Part shown: in pieces, positions 36,705-48,831 of the stretch
How the letters are laid out: every line of letters starts with the position of its first letter
Position numbering within the stretch: position 1 is the first letter of the stretch
Source of the DNA: Gordionus sp. m RMFG-2023
Lineage: Eukaryota > Nematomorpha > Gordioida > Chordodea > Parachordodidae
Reading direction: 5' to 3'
Assembly: GCF_954871325.1 (NCBI RefSeq)
Contig: NC_088775.1
Location: 82,127,561-82,191,560 of the forward strand
DNA length: 64,000 nt
Made by a program: the position numbers and the translations under genes
Notes under the pieces: generated by a model
What the model saw: only the letters and a program-made list of their open reading frames with translations
What the model was told of the DNA's origin: nothing
Database searches by the model: none

Positions 36705-39700
36705 CAGTCTTGTTAACGCTCCTTTTTAAAAGTAGCGACTCCCGCTCCCGCTCCTACCTTCTCAAAAGGAGCGAACTCCCGCTCCCGCTACTACATATTA
36801 AAAGGAGCGCTCCCGCTCCAACTAATGGAGTGCCGCTCCATAACCGCTCCTTTGATTTTCATTTTTTAGAAGGTACACGAAACAAAATCATATTTTTTTA
36901 TCAAAACGTTTTATTTATATTATATTATATGATATATCAAAATTTATAATCTTTTATTAGCTTTTAAAAGTAATAAATTTTCTAAATTAGAATCTAACAA
37001 ACACCCACGCTTCTCCCCTAAGACCTGTTTTGCAATACTAAATAGGCGCTCCACAGGAGCACTAGAGGGAAGCGGGGTATTGTATTTAATATAAATATTT
37101 TTTAATTCATGGAATTGTTCAAAAATAGTAATTTTGCTATCATTATTTAAAAAATATCTATCCAATATATTATTTTCATGGTAATCGATTTCATGGAATC
37201 CAAAGAAATCTTCCAAATCATTACAAGGTTCCCGTGAACTAGTTGTAGCTATTTTTCCGTCGGGTATTTGTTTCCTTAAAAAATTAATTAATCTGGCTTT
37301 TAGTTCCATATTTTTTGGATCTTTTATCCATTCCCAATTCAATTTAAATGCAGGATGGACAATCGCTGCAATTATATTATCATCATTATAAATATTTGGA
37401 AATCTGCAATAAGGTTATTTAAATAGATATAATTTATGTTTTATTATAAACCTTTTATTAATACCGCTGATGAGAGACTTTACAAGAGGTTGGCAAAACT
37501 CTAAATCTGATAATTCATTTAATTTTGAAATGAGTTTAAAAATGGTAGGACTTAGGAAACCCATGTCCATATGAAGCTCCCCTTCAATTTTCAGAGCTTT
37601 TTTCATAGGTTCCATAACCTAAAATTTATTTATATCACTAAGATAACGATTATATTAATATTTACTTGACTATACTCTTTAATAAATTTAAGTTCTTGGG
37701 AGTTAAAACGTATAAGCCCATGGTTATCACACAACTCATCAAGGTCCTTTTGTTTTTCATCTAACATTTTATCTAGCAAAACCATAGACTCATAATACGA
37801 ATTCCACCTAGTGGAATTTGGGCATATTAGATACTTACCCAACTTTCTGATAATTTCGTCCGCCATATTTGTAGACATATTTTGTTTATTCCACAAAGAT
37901 TGACACTTTTGGAATAAACTTTGAGATACTATTTGAAAGCTTCTATCCCCTAAAGCTTTCTCTGCATCAACTGTTGCCACCAAATTAAGATTGTGACAAG
38001 CACATCTTGAATGTTGAGGGAGATAATCAAAGCTTTCTGCCCTATTATTTAGGATATCATCAATATCCACAAATTGGAAATCATCATCAATCTCAGAACT
38101 TTTATCTTCAAACATTCTAAAAAATAAAAGGAAAGTTATAATTTTAAAATAAATATTTGAGATTACCTGAATGCCTTCACAAAGTTCCTACCATTATCAG
38201 TAATGGTTTTTATCACTTTATTCTGAATTTTAAAGCTTTTATGTATATCAATTATCATCTTAGCCAAAACATCAAAAGTATGCTTGCCTTGAACACGTCT
38301 TAGGGCTAAAGCTGCTGATTTTCTTTGCAATGATTTTGTGTCAATCCAATGAGCAGTTACACCCAAAAAAGACCTTTGTAAGTTAAATTAATCAAGCACA
38401 TTTAAAAATATAGGCACTACCTTCTAAATCCACTCCAGCAATCAGCTGTGGTACACACATAAGATACTCCAGAAAGCATTTCTATAATATTATCCATCAT
38501 TTTATCATAACGCAAACCTATCTTTGCTATTAGTGTTTGGCGGCACATTACCTTTGCTGAAGGGGAAAACGTTTTTATCATTTTGACAAAGCTAGGATTA
38601 TCTACAGTTGATAAAGGAACTAATGTCTCAATGACATAATCAATGATTGCATTATCTCCTTCAGTTTTTGTAGGTTCATATGTTTTTTGACTAAAATTTA
38701 ATATTGACTGTTTTTTCTCAGAAGAGGAAGACTTTATATTTTGGCTAATATCTTTTTTATTATAACTATTGATATGATTTTCAATTTTTGAATATTGATT
38801 ATCATGTACTCTCTAAATATAAATTTATAAATTAAATTAAAATTTATTTTATAAAAATCAACTTTATTTTTAACTGATAATCTAAAACATCAAATTATTA
38901 AGGTAGATTTTTTTAAATAAGAAATTGACAAATATTTAATGAGCAGTATAAATATTTTTTAGGTACTTAATTTTTTTTTTATTATTTTGTTTTACTTATT
39001 TTATTAATATAAAATAAAAATAAATAATTATTTTCCAAGTTTATTGATCAAAATAAAATAAGAAAAAATCAAATTAAAATTAAATAAAATATAAATTTTA
39101 CCATAATAAAATGTATATTTTTAATTTGGATGTTACAATTCAATTTAAAAAAATACTTTAAATTTAGAAAAAAAATGTATAAAAAGGAGGTTGAAGAAAA
39201 TTAAAATAAATATAAAAAAGCATCATATCTGACAACCCAAGCTCAACTAATGTAATGAATTGCCCAAAAATAATTAAAACCATTTTAAAAAAAAATTATT
39301 ATATTAAAATAAAGAAATATTGATTTTACCTTAAGGTGTCTTTTTAAATTAAAGCTGCTGATTTTAGAGAAAGAAATCATTTTGTTGTTAATGCACAATA
39401 GGCATTTCGCCTTTAAGTTGACTTTATCATCTGTATCATTATAAGCTTGAAATATTTTTTGTATGGTGGAAATGGAAAATCGGTTTCTTCTTCTATAATC
39501 TCTACTAAATCCATAATATCTAAAACTATTTTTTATTATATATCTATAAAATGAATATTAATATGACTTACAAGATTTTTCAAAAAATTTTCAATATAAA
39601 AAGGAAAAACTGATGTTTAATGTTTCAAATGATTAGATGAAAAATCAATATAAAACTCGGCTCAACATTTAATAATGAATAAATTTAAATAAAATAAAAT

Positions 39701-39874
39701 TTTATTTTCATTAAATTTTAATTAACAAATATTATTAATATTTAAAAAATAATATAATTTATATATTAAATTTAAAGGAGCGAAAGGAGCTACTCCCGCT
39801 CCCGCTCCTCATTTTTAAAAAGGAGGGGCTCTCCAGCTTTTTTTGAAAAAATGTAGCGCTCCTTAACAAGACTG
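36705..39874 (-). mobile_element. autonomous hAT DNA transposon, apparently whole
   Basis: The 3170-bp element starts CAGTCTTGTTAA and ends with the inverted copy TTAACAAGACTG. It is flanked by an exact 8-bp target duplication GTAAAAAA, the hAT hallmark. Both ends carry dense GGAGCG / CGCTCC arrays (36716-36860 and 39774-39865), very G+C-rich against the surroundings and presumably transposase-binding sites. The minus-strand transposase gene spans nearly the whole interior. Perfect target duplication, near-identical TIRs and an unbroken reading frame argue for recent insertion. Many short elements in this window have hAT-style duplications but different end sequences, so they are probably mobilised by other hAT families. 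Confidence 0.96.
36944..39519 (-). CDS. hAT transposase, six exons
   Basis: Cut-and-paste transposase. Exons: about 39330-39519, 38421-38812, 38167-38373, 37666-38116, 37452-37618 and 36944-37403 (stop TAA); all joins keep phase, giving at least 620 residues. Exon 1 has a BED-type zinc finger (AKCLLCINNK, then SSFNLKRHLK). The RNase H-like core has its three acidic residues: Asp in TTADCWSGF (38441-38443), Asp in TITDNGRNF (38196-38198) and Glu in SAPVERLFS (37049-37051). The hATC dimerisation motif PLPSSAPVERLFSIAKQVLG and ENLLLLKANK close the protein. CHNLNLVATVDAEKAL and NSTRWNSYYESM are also family-typical. Only the start is unresolved: exon 1 opens at a TTTTAG acceptor without an in-frame ATG, so a leader exon is needed. 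An ATG at 39514 is in another phase. Probably active or recently so. Confidence 0.93.
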
Positions 39875-39882
39875 GTAAAAAA
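39875..39882. repeat. right target-site duplication of the hAT element
   Basis: GTAAAAAA, identical to 36697-36704. Confidence 0.9.
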
Positions 39883-40630
39883 TAATAAGATTTGCCTTGT
39901 GTTTGTTTTAATCGTGAGAAAAAAATATCGGAGAGAATTTTGATAAATTTAAATATAATATATAAAACAAATAGGATTAAATATTTTAAACATAATTTTA
40001 AAAAAAACGCAACATAAAATTAATCAAAACATATCTAATAATAGATATATACAATTAAAATGTATTCAGATATACTTTTACATTTAGATTTAGATGATAT
40101 AGATACAATCTTTATACATATATATATTCGAAGACGATTTGTATATATATTTAAATTAATGATATTCAAAATAAAATAGAACCTATGTTGATAGAAAGAG
40201 AGATAATATAAATTTTTTAAAAAAAGGGCTTGTTAAACAGAATTGAAAGTTCTGATGATCAATAATTTAAGGTTTTACATAAAAATTTACTAAATACAAA
40301 AAAAGGATAATCCGCCATTGCCAGTACTTGCATAATATTTGATGGATAATTAATGCCAAAAATATCCAGATCCAATGAGTAATTGCAGACAATTACGATT
40401 ATTTATATCTATTTTTGTTGGCATGGCAACATATCCTTTTAAGGCGTTATTGTTCTATAATATTCTTATCATATTCTTGAATTTGGATTAAAACATATTG
40501 TTATTTTTTTTTCAATTTAAATGTAAAAAAAATTTAAAATAATTTTTTGATTTTATAATTTATAAAATATCAATTTTACATTAAAAAAATATATTCTCCT
40601 CTCAATTTATTTTATAAAAAAAATTTTTTT

Positions 40631-40729
40631 TTAAAAAACTTTATGAAGTTCTTTCTTTGCGATATCGGATTTATCCAGTTTCAATCTTTTATATCGTTTA
40701 ATATTTTTATCTCGTTCTCGTTGATAATT
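40631..40729 (-). CDS. candidate C-terminal exon, unidentified
   Basis: After a GCTGCAATAG acceptor the minus strand reads 32 codons, NYQRERDKNIKRYKRLKLDK followed by SDIAKKELHKVF, then TAA. Highly charged and helical, it resembles the tail of a nuclear or RNA-processing protein. Upstream exons would lie above 40.8 kb but none was recognised. The identity is open. Confidence 0.3.
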   Translation of the reverse strand, partial: NYQRERDKNIKRYKRLKLDKSDIAKKELHKVF

Positions 40730-40788
40730 CTATTGCAGCTAACATATGGTAAAAAAAACAAAATATACTACAAATTCTTCATATACAA

Positions 40789-41198
40789 CCTTATAATATT
40801 TATTAAAACATAAAGTCAAACATAAAATTTATATAGGTATATTTTTTTGTATTTAATTTAACTCTTGAAAATGAAAATCAGCTGCATGCATAACTAAATA
40901 AAATTTAGGCATCCTATCCATTTAATTCCCCCCCCCCTCCTCCCACCTATATCAAGTCCGGCCTGGATTATTTTGATCATTATATGATCTGAGCTGACCC
41001 TTATAATATTTATTAAAACATAAAATCAAACACAAAATTTATATAAGTATATTTTTTTAGTATTTAATTAACTCTTGAAAATGAAAATCAGCTGCATGAC
41101 AAAATTTAGGCATCCTATCCATTCCCCCCCCCCTCCTTTTCCCATCTATATCAAGTCCGGCCTGGATTATTTTGATCATTATATAATCTGAGCTGACT
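40789..41198. repeat. tandem duplication, period 210 bp
   Basis: 40789-40998 is repeated at 40999-41198 with few differences (landmarks CTTGAAAATGAAAATCAGCT and TATCAAGTCCGGCCTGGATT). The main change is the length of the C run (8 versus 10). Noncoding. Confidence 0.93.
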
Positions 41199-43536
41199 CT
41201 TTAAATTATGGTCTTTTAAAATTTTTTTGGATGTATAATAATTTTATTTATTTAGCAGAGTTTTAGAAGTGAAAAGGTTTCGGGTTCGAAATATTTTTAT
41301 TACAGTATTCCGGTTCCTAAAAATTTTTTTTAAAAATAGACTATATTTTCGATTGTTAAATATGACACGGTTTACAGGGGGTTTCCGGTGTAGGTTCCGG
41401 TTTTAAATTCCATTAATAAGCGATGAAGCACCAATTTACAAATCGCACAAATATTTTGAACAATATACTAAATTATTTGTAAATTTGTTGATACCATTTC
41501 CGATTCTTATAAATTTTATATTGGATGTTTTGATTATTAGAAATTTAAAAAAAAGGGTTATATCCGGTAATTATTTAGACTGAACCCCGGATTAAAATTA
41601 CATCAGTACGTTTTAGGTCCTGTCGCCGGAATCCCGGTTTCTGATATTTTCTAGATTAATAAGGAATATATGGACGATTTAGAGTTTTGTAAAAAAAACT
41701 TTCCAATTTTTATTATAAAGGAAATATCTCCATTTGCCGGGAATCTATGATCATATTAATTAATATAAGTAAAGATTAAAATTGATGATAATCAGGAAAT
41801 TTAGTTGCTATGATTAAAATTGATTATAATCAGGAGAGTTGCCATTCAGTCATTAAAACAAAAAAATATGTCTTTCATAATAAGATATATGATTATGGGA
41901 GAAAACAAAATGGCACGGTTGCCATATGACTAAAAAAATATATTATAAAAAAGGGTTGTAATTAAATTGCTCGATTTTGAGCCAATTTTTAAAAAATGGC
42001 TAACTCAATATTTTATCCAGAATAATAATACGCAAAGGTGAGCATTTTCTTCATAGATGACACTTTTCAGAAGTTACCTAACCCTGGGGATTGCAGACCT
42101 CCAATTGACAATAATTTCTGTTGAAGATGTAATTTCAAAAGATAATATAAGAAGATTATTATTTTAATTTGAAAAAATTCTAATTTAAATTGCGATAGTT
42201 ATATTAAATATAATAATTATTTAAATTCAAAAAATTGACAAATTAGTTCTTATTTATTTCTGCATGGTGGGGGGGGGGGGGTAGTCTGGAATAAATAACA
42301 ACTCATAAATCTTTAAAAACTGAAGTATTTCCCTTTTGAATTTGAGTTGAGTAAATCCATTATTTGAACAATTACTCGTTTGATTAAAAAAATAAGTCAT
42401 ATCCAAAAATATTTGTTTATTAAGTCGTCTCAAGATTAGTGTACAAGCTTATATTCATAATTTTTGAACAAATTAGATTTATTAACGAGAAATATCTTTA
42501 TTACCAATGATTTTTTTTTTTTAAATGGCGATAGTAATTTTTAAATAAATTGCAGGATATCGTTCCATGCTTATATATAAAAAAAGAGTCAATGATATTC
42601 ATTTTGAAAGCTAATTACCTCAAATGGCTTCTTAATAGAGTGAGAGCTTAATTGTTAAATGAGGAAGTGATTTAAACTATTTTTTTTTTTTTAAATTATA
42701 AAAAATGATAAAATATGAATTTGTAAAAGGATCTTATAAAAAAAATTTTTTTTAAAGAGGATGAAAAAATTTAACATATGGTTATTTTAATCCACTATCT
42801 CATCATTTATGCTGATAAATCCTAACCCTGTATAAAGGAACTATTAATGGTTTTTTAAAGTATAAAGTGTGTTAACGTTTTCTCCATGAATTCAAACCGA
42901 ACCTGAGCCCAAAGTGTTAAACCGATATCCTTATTATTTATCGCATTCATAACAATAAAATTTTTAATGAACTTCTTCCCTAAACATCTTTCTGATCCGT
43001 TATCACGCAAAAGCGTTTAAACCGAACCGATATAACGATTTCTTATTGAACATAAACCGTAAACCCTTATTTATATCTGAAAAAACCCAATTTCTATTTT
43101 TTATAAATAAATTAGTTTTTTTTATTTTCTATTTTTTTATTTTCTATATTTTTTTCATTTCTATTTTTTTTCTTATTTATTTTTTTCTTATCCATTTTTT
43201 CCCCTTTTTAAATATTTTTTTCTATTTATTTTCATTTCTGCTTGCTATTTTTTTTTCTTCTCTCTATTATTTTACTTTTTTCATCCTTTTCTATTTTTTT
43301 TATCACTTTTTTATATTATTTTTTTATTTTCAAATTTTTAAGGGGCCTCGAGCCCCTATGCGCGTCCCACCCCCTTATGACGTTACTGGTTAACCTAGAC
43401 TTCACACGATTAAATGTAAATATGTTTCTATATTATTTGCGTTTAATAAGATTTGAATAAATACCAATAAAGGTAAAAATTATAGTAGACTTTGCATGAA
43501 ATAAACACAATTATAGAATTTATTTATATTAATAAT
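41199..43536. other. no gene; degenerate repeats
   Basis: 41270-41640 has repeated TTCCGGTTCC / GGTTTCCGG words. 41950-42060 is a relic of the TAGTGTTG element family. A G13 run lies at 42269-42281. 42895-43080 is a fragment of the AACCGAACC hAT family. 43100-43340 is a T-rich low-complexity tract whose long frames are artefacts. It is followed by a GGGGCCTCGAGCCCC near-palindrome. Confidence 0.5.
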
Positions 43537-44411
43537 TAGTGCTGTAAAAGTTACTTCAGAAAAAAAACGCGTTACTCGTTATGTCAAATAAAGGGAACGC
43601 GTCAACGTTACTCGTTACCTTGTGAAAAAAGAAACGCGCTACTCGATACTTGAAAATTTAATATTATATATAAAAATTTCCTATATGTAAAAATTATACA
43701 AAAATAATATATTATAAGATGAGATCTTTTATAATAAATTTTTTCCTATATATAATATAAAATTATTCAAAAACAATATATTATAAGGTATTTTTATAAT
43801 AAATTTTTATTTATTTTTAACAATTGATCGTCAAAATTTTGATTAGACTCAACACATCTTTCGCCATGTTAAGCACATTCAACTTCCACAGAGGATGGGA
43901 ATGTTATATTTTATTTAATAAATATAATTTTTATTGGGGGAATTTATTCAAAATTAAAGAATATTCCTTATTTTGAAAAAAGCTTAATAGAACATCTGCA
44001 AAAGAATCTTCATTCAGATCCTCGTCAATTTTTTTAAAATTTTTATCAAAAAATAATCTGGGTTTGGCGTTAGTAACCATTTAAAAAATACGCAAACAGG
44101 TTTACTTTTTCCATTCTTCGTCTTGTAATATTAAATAATGTTATATAAATAACTTACTTATATCCTAAAAAGAAATATTTAAAAATTAAAGAAGTAAGAA
44201 CGCAGACGATAATATAATTTTCAAAGATAAATCCTTTTTTAAGAAGTTATTTAAAATTTTTAATCGACGGATATTAATAAAAGAAAACCTTTTTTTTTTA
44301 TTTAAAAATTACGGTAAAACGTAAACGCCCAATTTGTGTGTTCTTACACGTTACTCGTTCGAATGGCACTTTTCTAACGCGTTACTTTTTCGACTTTACT
44401 TTACAGTACTA
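43537..44411. mobile_element. non-autonomous hAT-like element with a nested repeat
   Basis: Ends TAGTGCTGTAAAAGTTACT (43537) and, reversed, TAGTACTGTAAAGTAAAGT (44411). Flanks TTAATAAT and TTTATAAT match at 7 of 8. Subterminal CGTTACTCGTTA / AACGCG words lie at both ends. Positions 44066-44334 are an inverted copy of the 7474-7865 element, evidently inserted here. Noncoding. Confidence 0.8.
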
Positions 44412-46483
44412 TTTATAATATATTTATTAATGATTAATTTTAGTTTACTAGGCATTTTTTATCCGCTAGATCTCAAATTTTTCAATATAAATAATAAATT
44501 TTTATTGGTATTTACAAGATTCAGCCATTGTTCGCCAAATATAATTTAATTTTAAATAATCGCAATTAGAAACTAATTTTAGTTTCAATTTCTTTATCCT
44601 GATTCTTTTAGCTCCCTCTATTTTAAAATGTAATATTTATTATCCATTTATTTATCATTTTTTTTACTTATTTTTTTTTTCTTTATTAATTTATTATTAA
44701 TTTTGGTAGAAACTGTTCGTTGATTGCGTGCCTGCTTGTTTCTCTCTTTTGTTTCAAAGCGAAATTGTCTAAAATATATAGGATATGCATTCTAGACATT
44801 CTAGAATAAATTACCGTCAAAACCAGATGTTTTTCAAATTTAAAAAAAGAAGTGTTCAAAAAAAAATAAACAGATTTTTTGGAAAAGAAACACATTACAC
44901 ATCTTATGGAAAGAGTAATTTTATCAGGGACCTGGAACAAAACTTTGAACATATTTTATGGAACGGGAATGGGGATTTCAGTAAGTTCAGAAAAACACTT
45001 AGAATGAAGGGTACATCCGCCTTAAAACGATTCATAAAATTTTATTTAAAAAAATGATTTTAATTTAATAATTGAAATTTTCGAAATCGAGTTTGAACGT
45101 ATAAAATATAAATGCGTGAATCATTTGTTTTTATTTTTCAAAAAATTTAACTTTAGACGCGCACCCTAAGTATAAAATAATTAAGATTATAACCAAAATA
45201 ATATTTTTGTAAGCCTAGTTATTTTGCTCATGAAAGGTTTGGGCTCCTACTTGCCAAATCTTGATCGGGCTGTTTTTAAAAATCGACACAAATCGGGCTT
45301 TTTTAAGAACACTATTTCTGGGTAAAGTCAGGAATTTCTTTGATATTTTGTTTGATTAATTAAGGGCTCTAGAGATTGTCGTTTTTAGGGCTCTTTTGCC
45401 TTATTAGTTTGATTAAGGATTTATTTGTTGATTCAATAATGGGTATGTAGATATTGTTGTTGGCTAGATGTGAATATTTTTGGGATTTCTTTTTTTCCCC
45501 ATGTATACCACCTAATGTATCGTAATTATTAGATGTGGCAAAAATGTCAATACATATAAAATCCCAATATTACATGTGTTTTTCCATATTCCAGGGGGTT
45601 AACATCAGACCGCGTGTGTTATTAATAATTAGTATCTCGTAGTTCGAGTATGAAGGAACAACAGCTTCAAATAACTTGCGTGTTCTAAAGATTATAAAAC
45701 AATATATAAATATTAATGGCTGTGATTGATTTTATATTTATAAAGATTTGATGGGTATAGAATTTGTATAATAGAAATAAAATTAATTTTTTCTAGGAAC
45801 ACCTTCCGGAATTCCCAAACTTAAACGGAGCAAGTTTTTGACGAAATCCTCTATATAGAGATTTTCGGAAATATATTCCAACATTTGTAGAATCACCCGT
45901 CTTATAAATTTTAGACAATTTTTGCTTGAATTTTTATTTACTATTTGTCACCTAGAAATGAGGAATAACCATTCATATTTCCATTAGTCGAGAATTATTC
46001 CCAACATATTTTTCCACCCAATCGATTATCCACCTTTTATTAGTTATTTACCAACTATTTCATCGAGATATTACTATTAGTTATTTTTCCATAATTGGGT
46101 ACGCGTACTGGTAAAAAACAATAAATCAACCTTCATTTTTGAAAACAGATGCTGATGGATCCATCATGTGAATCAAACAATAACAAATTATTTATACTCT
46201 ATATGCAGTAAAATCTATCTAATTTGAACACTGTTGGAACCAAGAATTTTGCCCAATTTAAAGACAGTTCCTCAATACCTTTTTTTCTAATAGTAGTTAA
46301 TAGGAATTTGATTGTGACTCAAAATTTTGGTCAAATAGACGCATTATTAAGAACCGAAATTAGACAAGTTATACCCTAATTAGATAATTCAACGCCTATT
46401 CTATTCTTATATATTAGTCCAGGAAATAAGTTTGGTGATTATAAAATGTTTAAAACTAAGAAATTACTCCCTAAATACCCCAG
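44412..46483. other. no gene supported
   Basis: A 90-codon Lys/Phe-rich plus-strand frame (44785-45057) overlaps another on the opposite strand and has no recognisable motif. 45225-45310 and 45800-45960 hold fragments of dispersed noncoding repeats. A short frame from ATG 45653 (MKEQQLQITC) could be a first exon of the gene ending at 46561, unproven. Confidence 0.35.
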
Positions 46484-46561
46484 GTAGAAATTGCGGCATT
46501 GGAATCTCAGGAGGGGATCTACTTGAGAAAAACACCATTGCTAGGACAAGATTCCAAATGA
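46484..46561 (+). CDS. candidate C-terminal exon, unidentified
   Basis: A CTAAATACCCCAG acceptor is followed by 25 codons, VEIAALESQEGIYLRKTPLL then GQDSK, and TGA. The composition is unlike the flanks. The rest of the gene was not found. Confidence 0.3.
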   Translation, partial: VEIAALESQEGIYLRKTPLLGQDSK

Positions 46562-47005
46562 TGTTTTTATAACATAAAATTGGGCGCTGAGAAGTCTATG
46601 TTAATATAAGTTATGGTTGAAACATTTATAAATAAACATGTCATTTATTGAGGAAATCATCATTAAAAATATAATGAATGGAAATATTATAAATATTTAA
46701 CATATTTTAAAGGTAACTTAAAAAGTAACTAGTTACTTATATCGTTAAATTTCATTTTTTAAAAGTTACACTAATAATTTTTGATCTTGTAGTCTTCATA
46801 ACATTACAGTTTTTATAAATCAATTCTCGGAAAAACTGGATTGGTTAAGTGTGTAGCAATAGGTGTATCATGCTTAAAATTAATTTTTCATTATGGTTAT
46901 ATAGGCGGAAATATCGTAAAGCAGTATAGTTATGGATGTAAAAAATACAATAAATATAAAACAAAAAAATTTCCTTGAAAATACCCCAAAATTAAATTAA
47001 TAAAA

Positions 47006-47415
47006 TGAGGGACATGGAACGTAACTTGGTGAAAACAATGGAATAACATGTAAAGAACTAAACCCTGAACCCAAGAACGTTCCGAAATATTTAAAATTTA
47101 ATTTATTAGATAATCATATGTAAGTAATTCATAAATAATCGTTTTTTTATTTTCTTAATTATCTTCACATTTAAACAAGATTATTACATATTTATGTGAT
47201 TTTAAGAATTTTGTTTATCATGAAATTTGTTGTATAATAAAAGTTTTTTAAATATAATAGATAAATATTTTAATCAAGTAATATGTGTTTTTCGACACTA
47301 AAATTTATATTAACAGCCTTAGTTAATGGTATATAAATACATGAAACGGAACATATTATATTGGCCGGAATGAGAACTTAATAGGAACGCAAAAAATGTC
47401 ATTGTTCCGGGTCCC
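47006..47415. mobile_element. probable small inverted-repeat element
   Basis: AGGGACATGGAACGTAAC at the left and, reversed, AGGGACCCGGAACAATGAC at the right; inner GGAACG words recur. Noncoding, about 410 bp. No target duplication is seen. Confidence 0.5.
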
Positions 47416-47529
47416 TGAAATAAATTTAATTTTCATATATAAAAAAAGCTGATTTTTTTTAAAAAAAAAGATATGAGTTATAAAATTGATAAATAGTCAT
47501 AAATTTCCTTTAAAAATATTAATTATAAT

Positions 47530-48386
47530 CAGGGATGTGAACCATTTGACATTATAAAGGTCCGGAAAAAAATTTAGAAATAAAGGGTTCGGGTTCAGGA
47601 TACGGGGTTTGGAGAGCATAAAAAAAATAATGACTCAAAATTAGGCAATCTTTTTTCCTACTCCATAATAAACATACATTTCATAATTTACAAGTAAAAA
47701 CAAAATTTTAAAATGTTTTATTTAATAGCATAATCTTTCTTAAAATATCATTTATAATAAAATATTAACCTACACTACAAAACATAAGCGTATCCAGGAT
47801 TTTTGTTTAAGAGGGAGGGGGCACTATTAGGTGACGTTTTTTTGCCCGTAAATTTTATTAGAGATCTTTAGGGCCATTAATTGTAGGACTTTAGCCATAT
47901 TCAATTTTTATAAAAAAATAATTTTGGGTTTGCACTTTTTCTTTATAAAAATGTTTTTTTTTTCTAAAAATTTTGATTTTATAGTCACTATTTGATTATT
48001 AACTTTTACTAATTTTTTCTATCATATTTTTTCCTATCGCGATATATTTTTTACATTTTTGTGGGGTATGGGATATGAAGTGGGGAAATTTTTATTAGAT
48101 TAAAATGATATTTACGAGAGCAGGCAATTATTTATTTTTTTGGGAGGGGGGGGGGGGGGGGAATTAACAATTACCTATGAAATGGAAATATAAAAACCAG
48201 AAAATTTTGAAAAATGGAAAGATAAAAAAATGATTGTTCGAAAAAATTTTTTAAAATTCTTTTCATGAATTTAAAGATTATTTTTTTTAAACTAGAACCC
48301 TTGAATTCTTCACTTTTAAAGGGGTCCTGGTTCAAGGTTGGGTTCAGCCAAAATATCAGGGTTTAGGGTCCGGGCTCGCATCCCTG
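47530..48386. mobile_element. non-autonomous hAT-like element, TIR CAGGGATGYGARCC
   Basis: Ends CAGGGATGTGAACC (47530) and, reversed, CAGGGATGCGAGCC (48386). Flanks ATTATAAT and AATATAAT match at 7 of 8. GGGTTCGGGTTCAGG-type words sit near both ends. The middle (about 47795-48170, with a G16 run) is a separate repeat also present at 53340-53545, so this is another nested insertion. Confidence 0.85.
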
Positions 48387-48831
48387 AATATAATTAGATA
48401 ATAGTGGGTTTATATTTAGTAAATATTTTTTTTAAAAAATCAGGAAGTTTCTTCATTCCTATTGGTAATGTTATTTCGTGTTTTCTTATCTATTGATCGT
48501 TATAATTCTCCTATAAAAAGTGAGGTGACCAGAAAAATACCCTCAATTTTTTTTTCCTGGCAGTTATTTTTACACGATTGATTAAATCGAGGCACAAGAA
48601 AGATTATTTTTATAAAAATAAGAGTTTAAAAAGGAAGGTTTCAGCAGTTAATTTTTTTCGTTTAAATATTTTACTGCTGATTTTTTTAAAACGTCAATCA
48701 AGTTAGGATAGATGTATCAGTATGCATTAGGTTGAAGTAAAAAAAAGAAATCACAATTTGGGCACAAAGTCTATAAGTTTTACTAATTATAATATTAATT
48801 TAAAAAAAACAAATGCGTATCTTCTTTTTAG

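Noticed and set aside
43046-43460. Two long Phe-rich frames (115 and 72 codons)
   Set aside because: They translate a T-rich low-complexity tract and overlap in two phases; no protein signal.
44686-45057. Overlapping 90- and 88-codon frames on opposite strands
   Set aside because: Both are Lys/Phe-rich products of A+T bias, with no recognisable domain or splice support.
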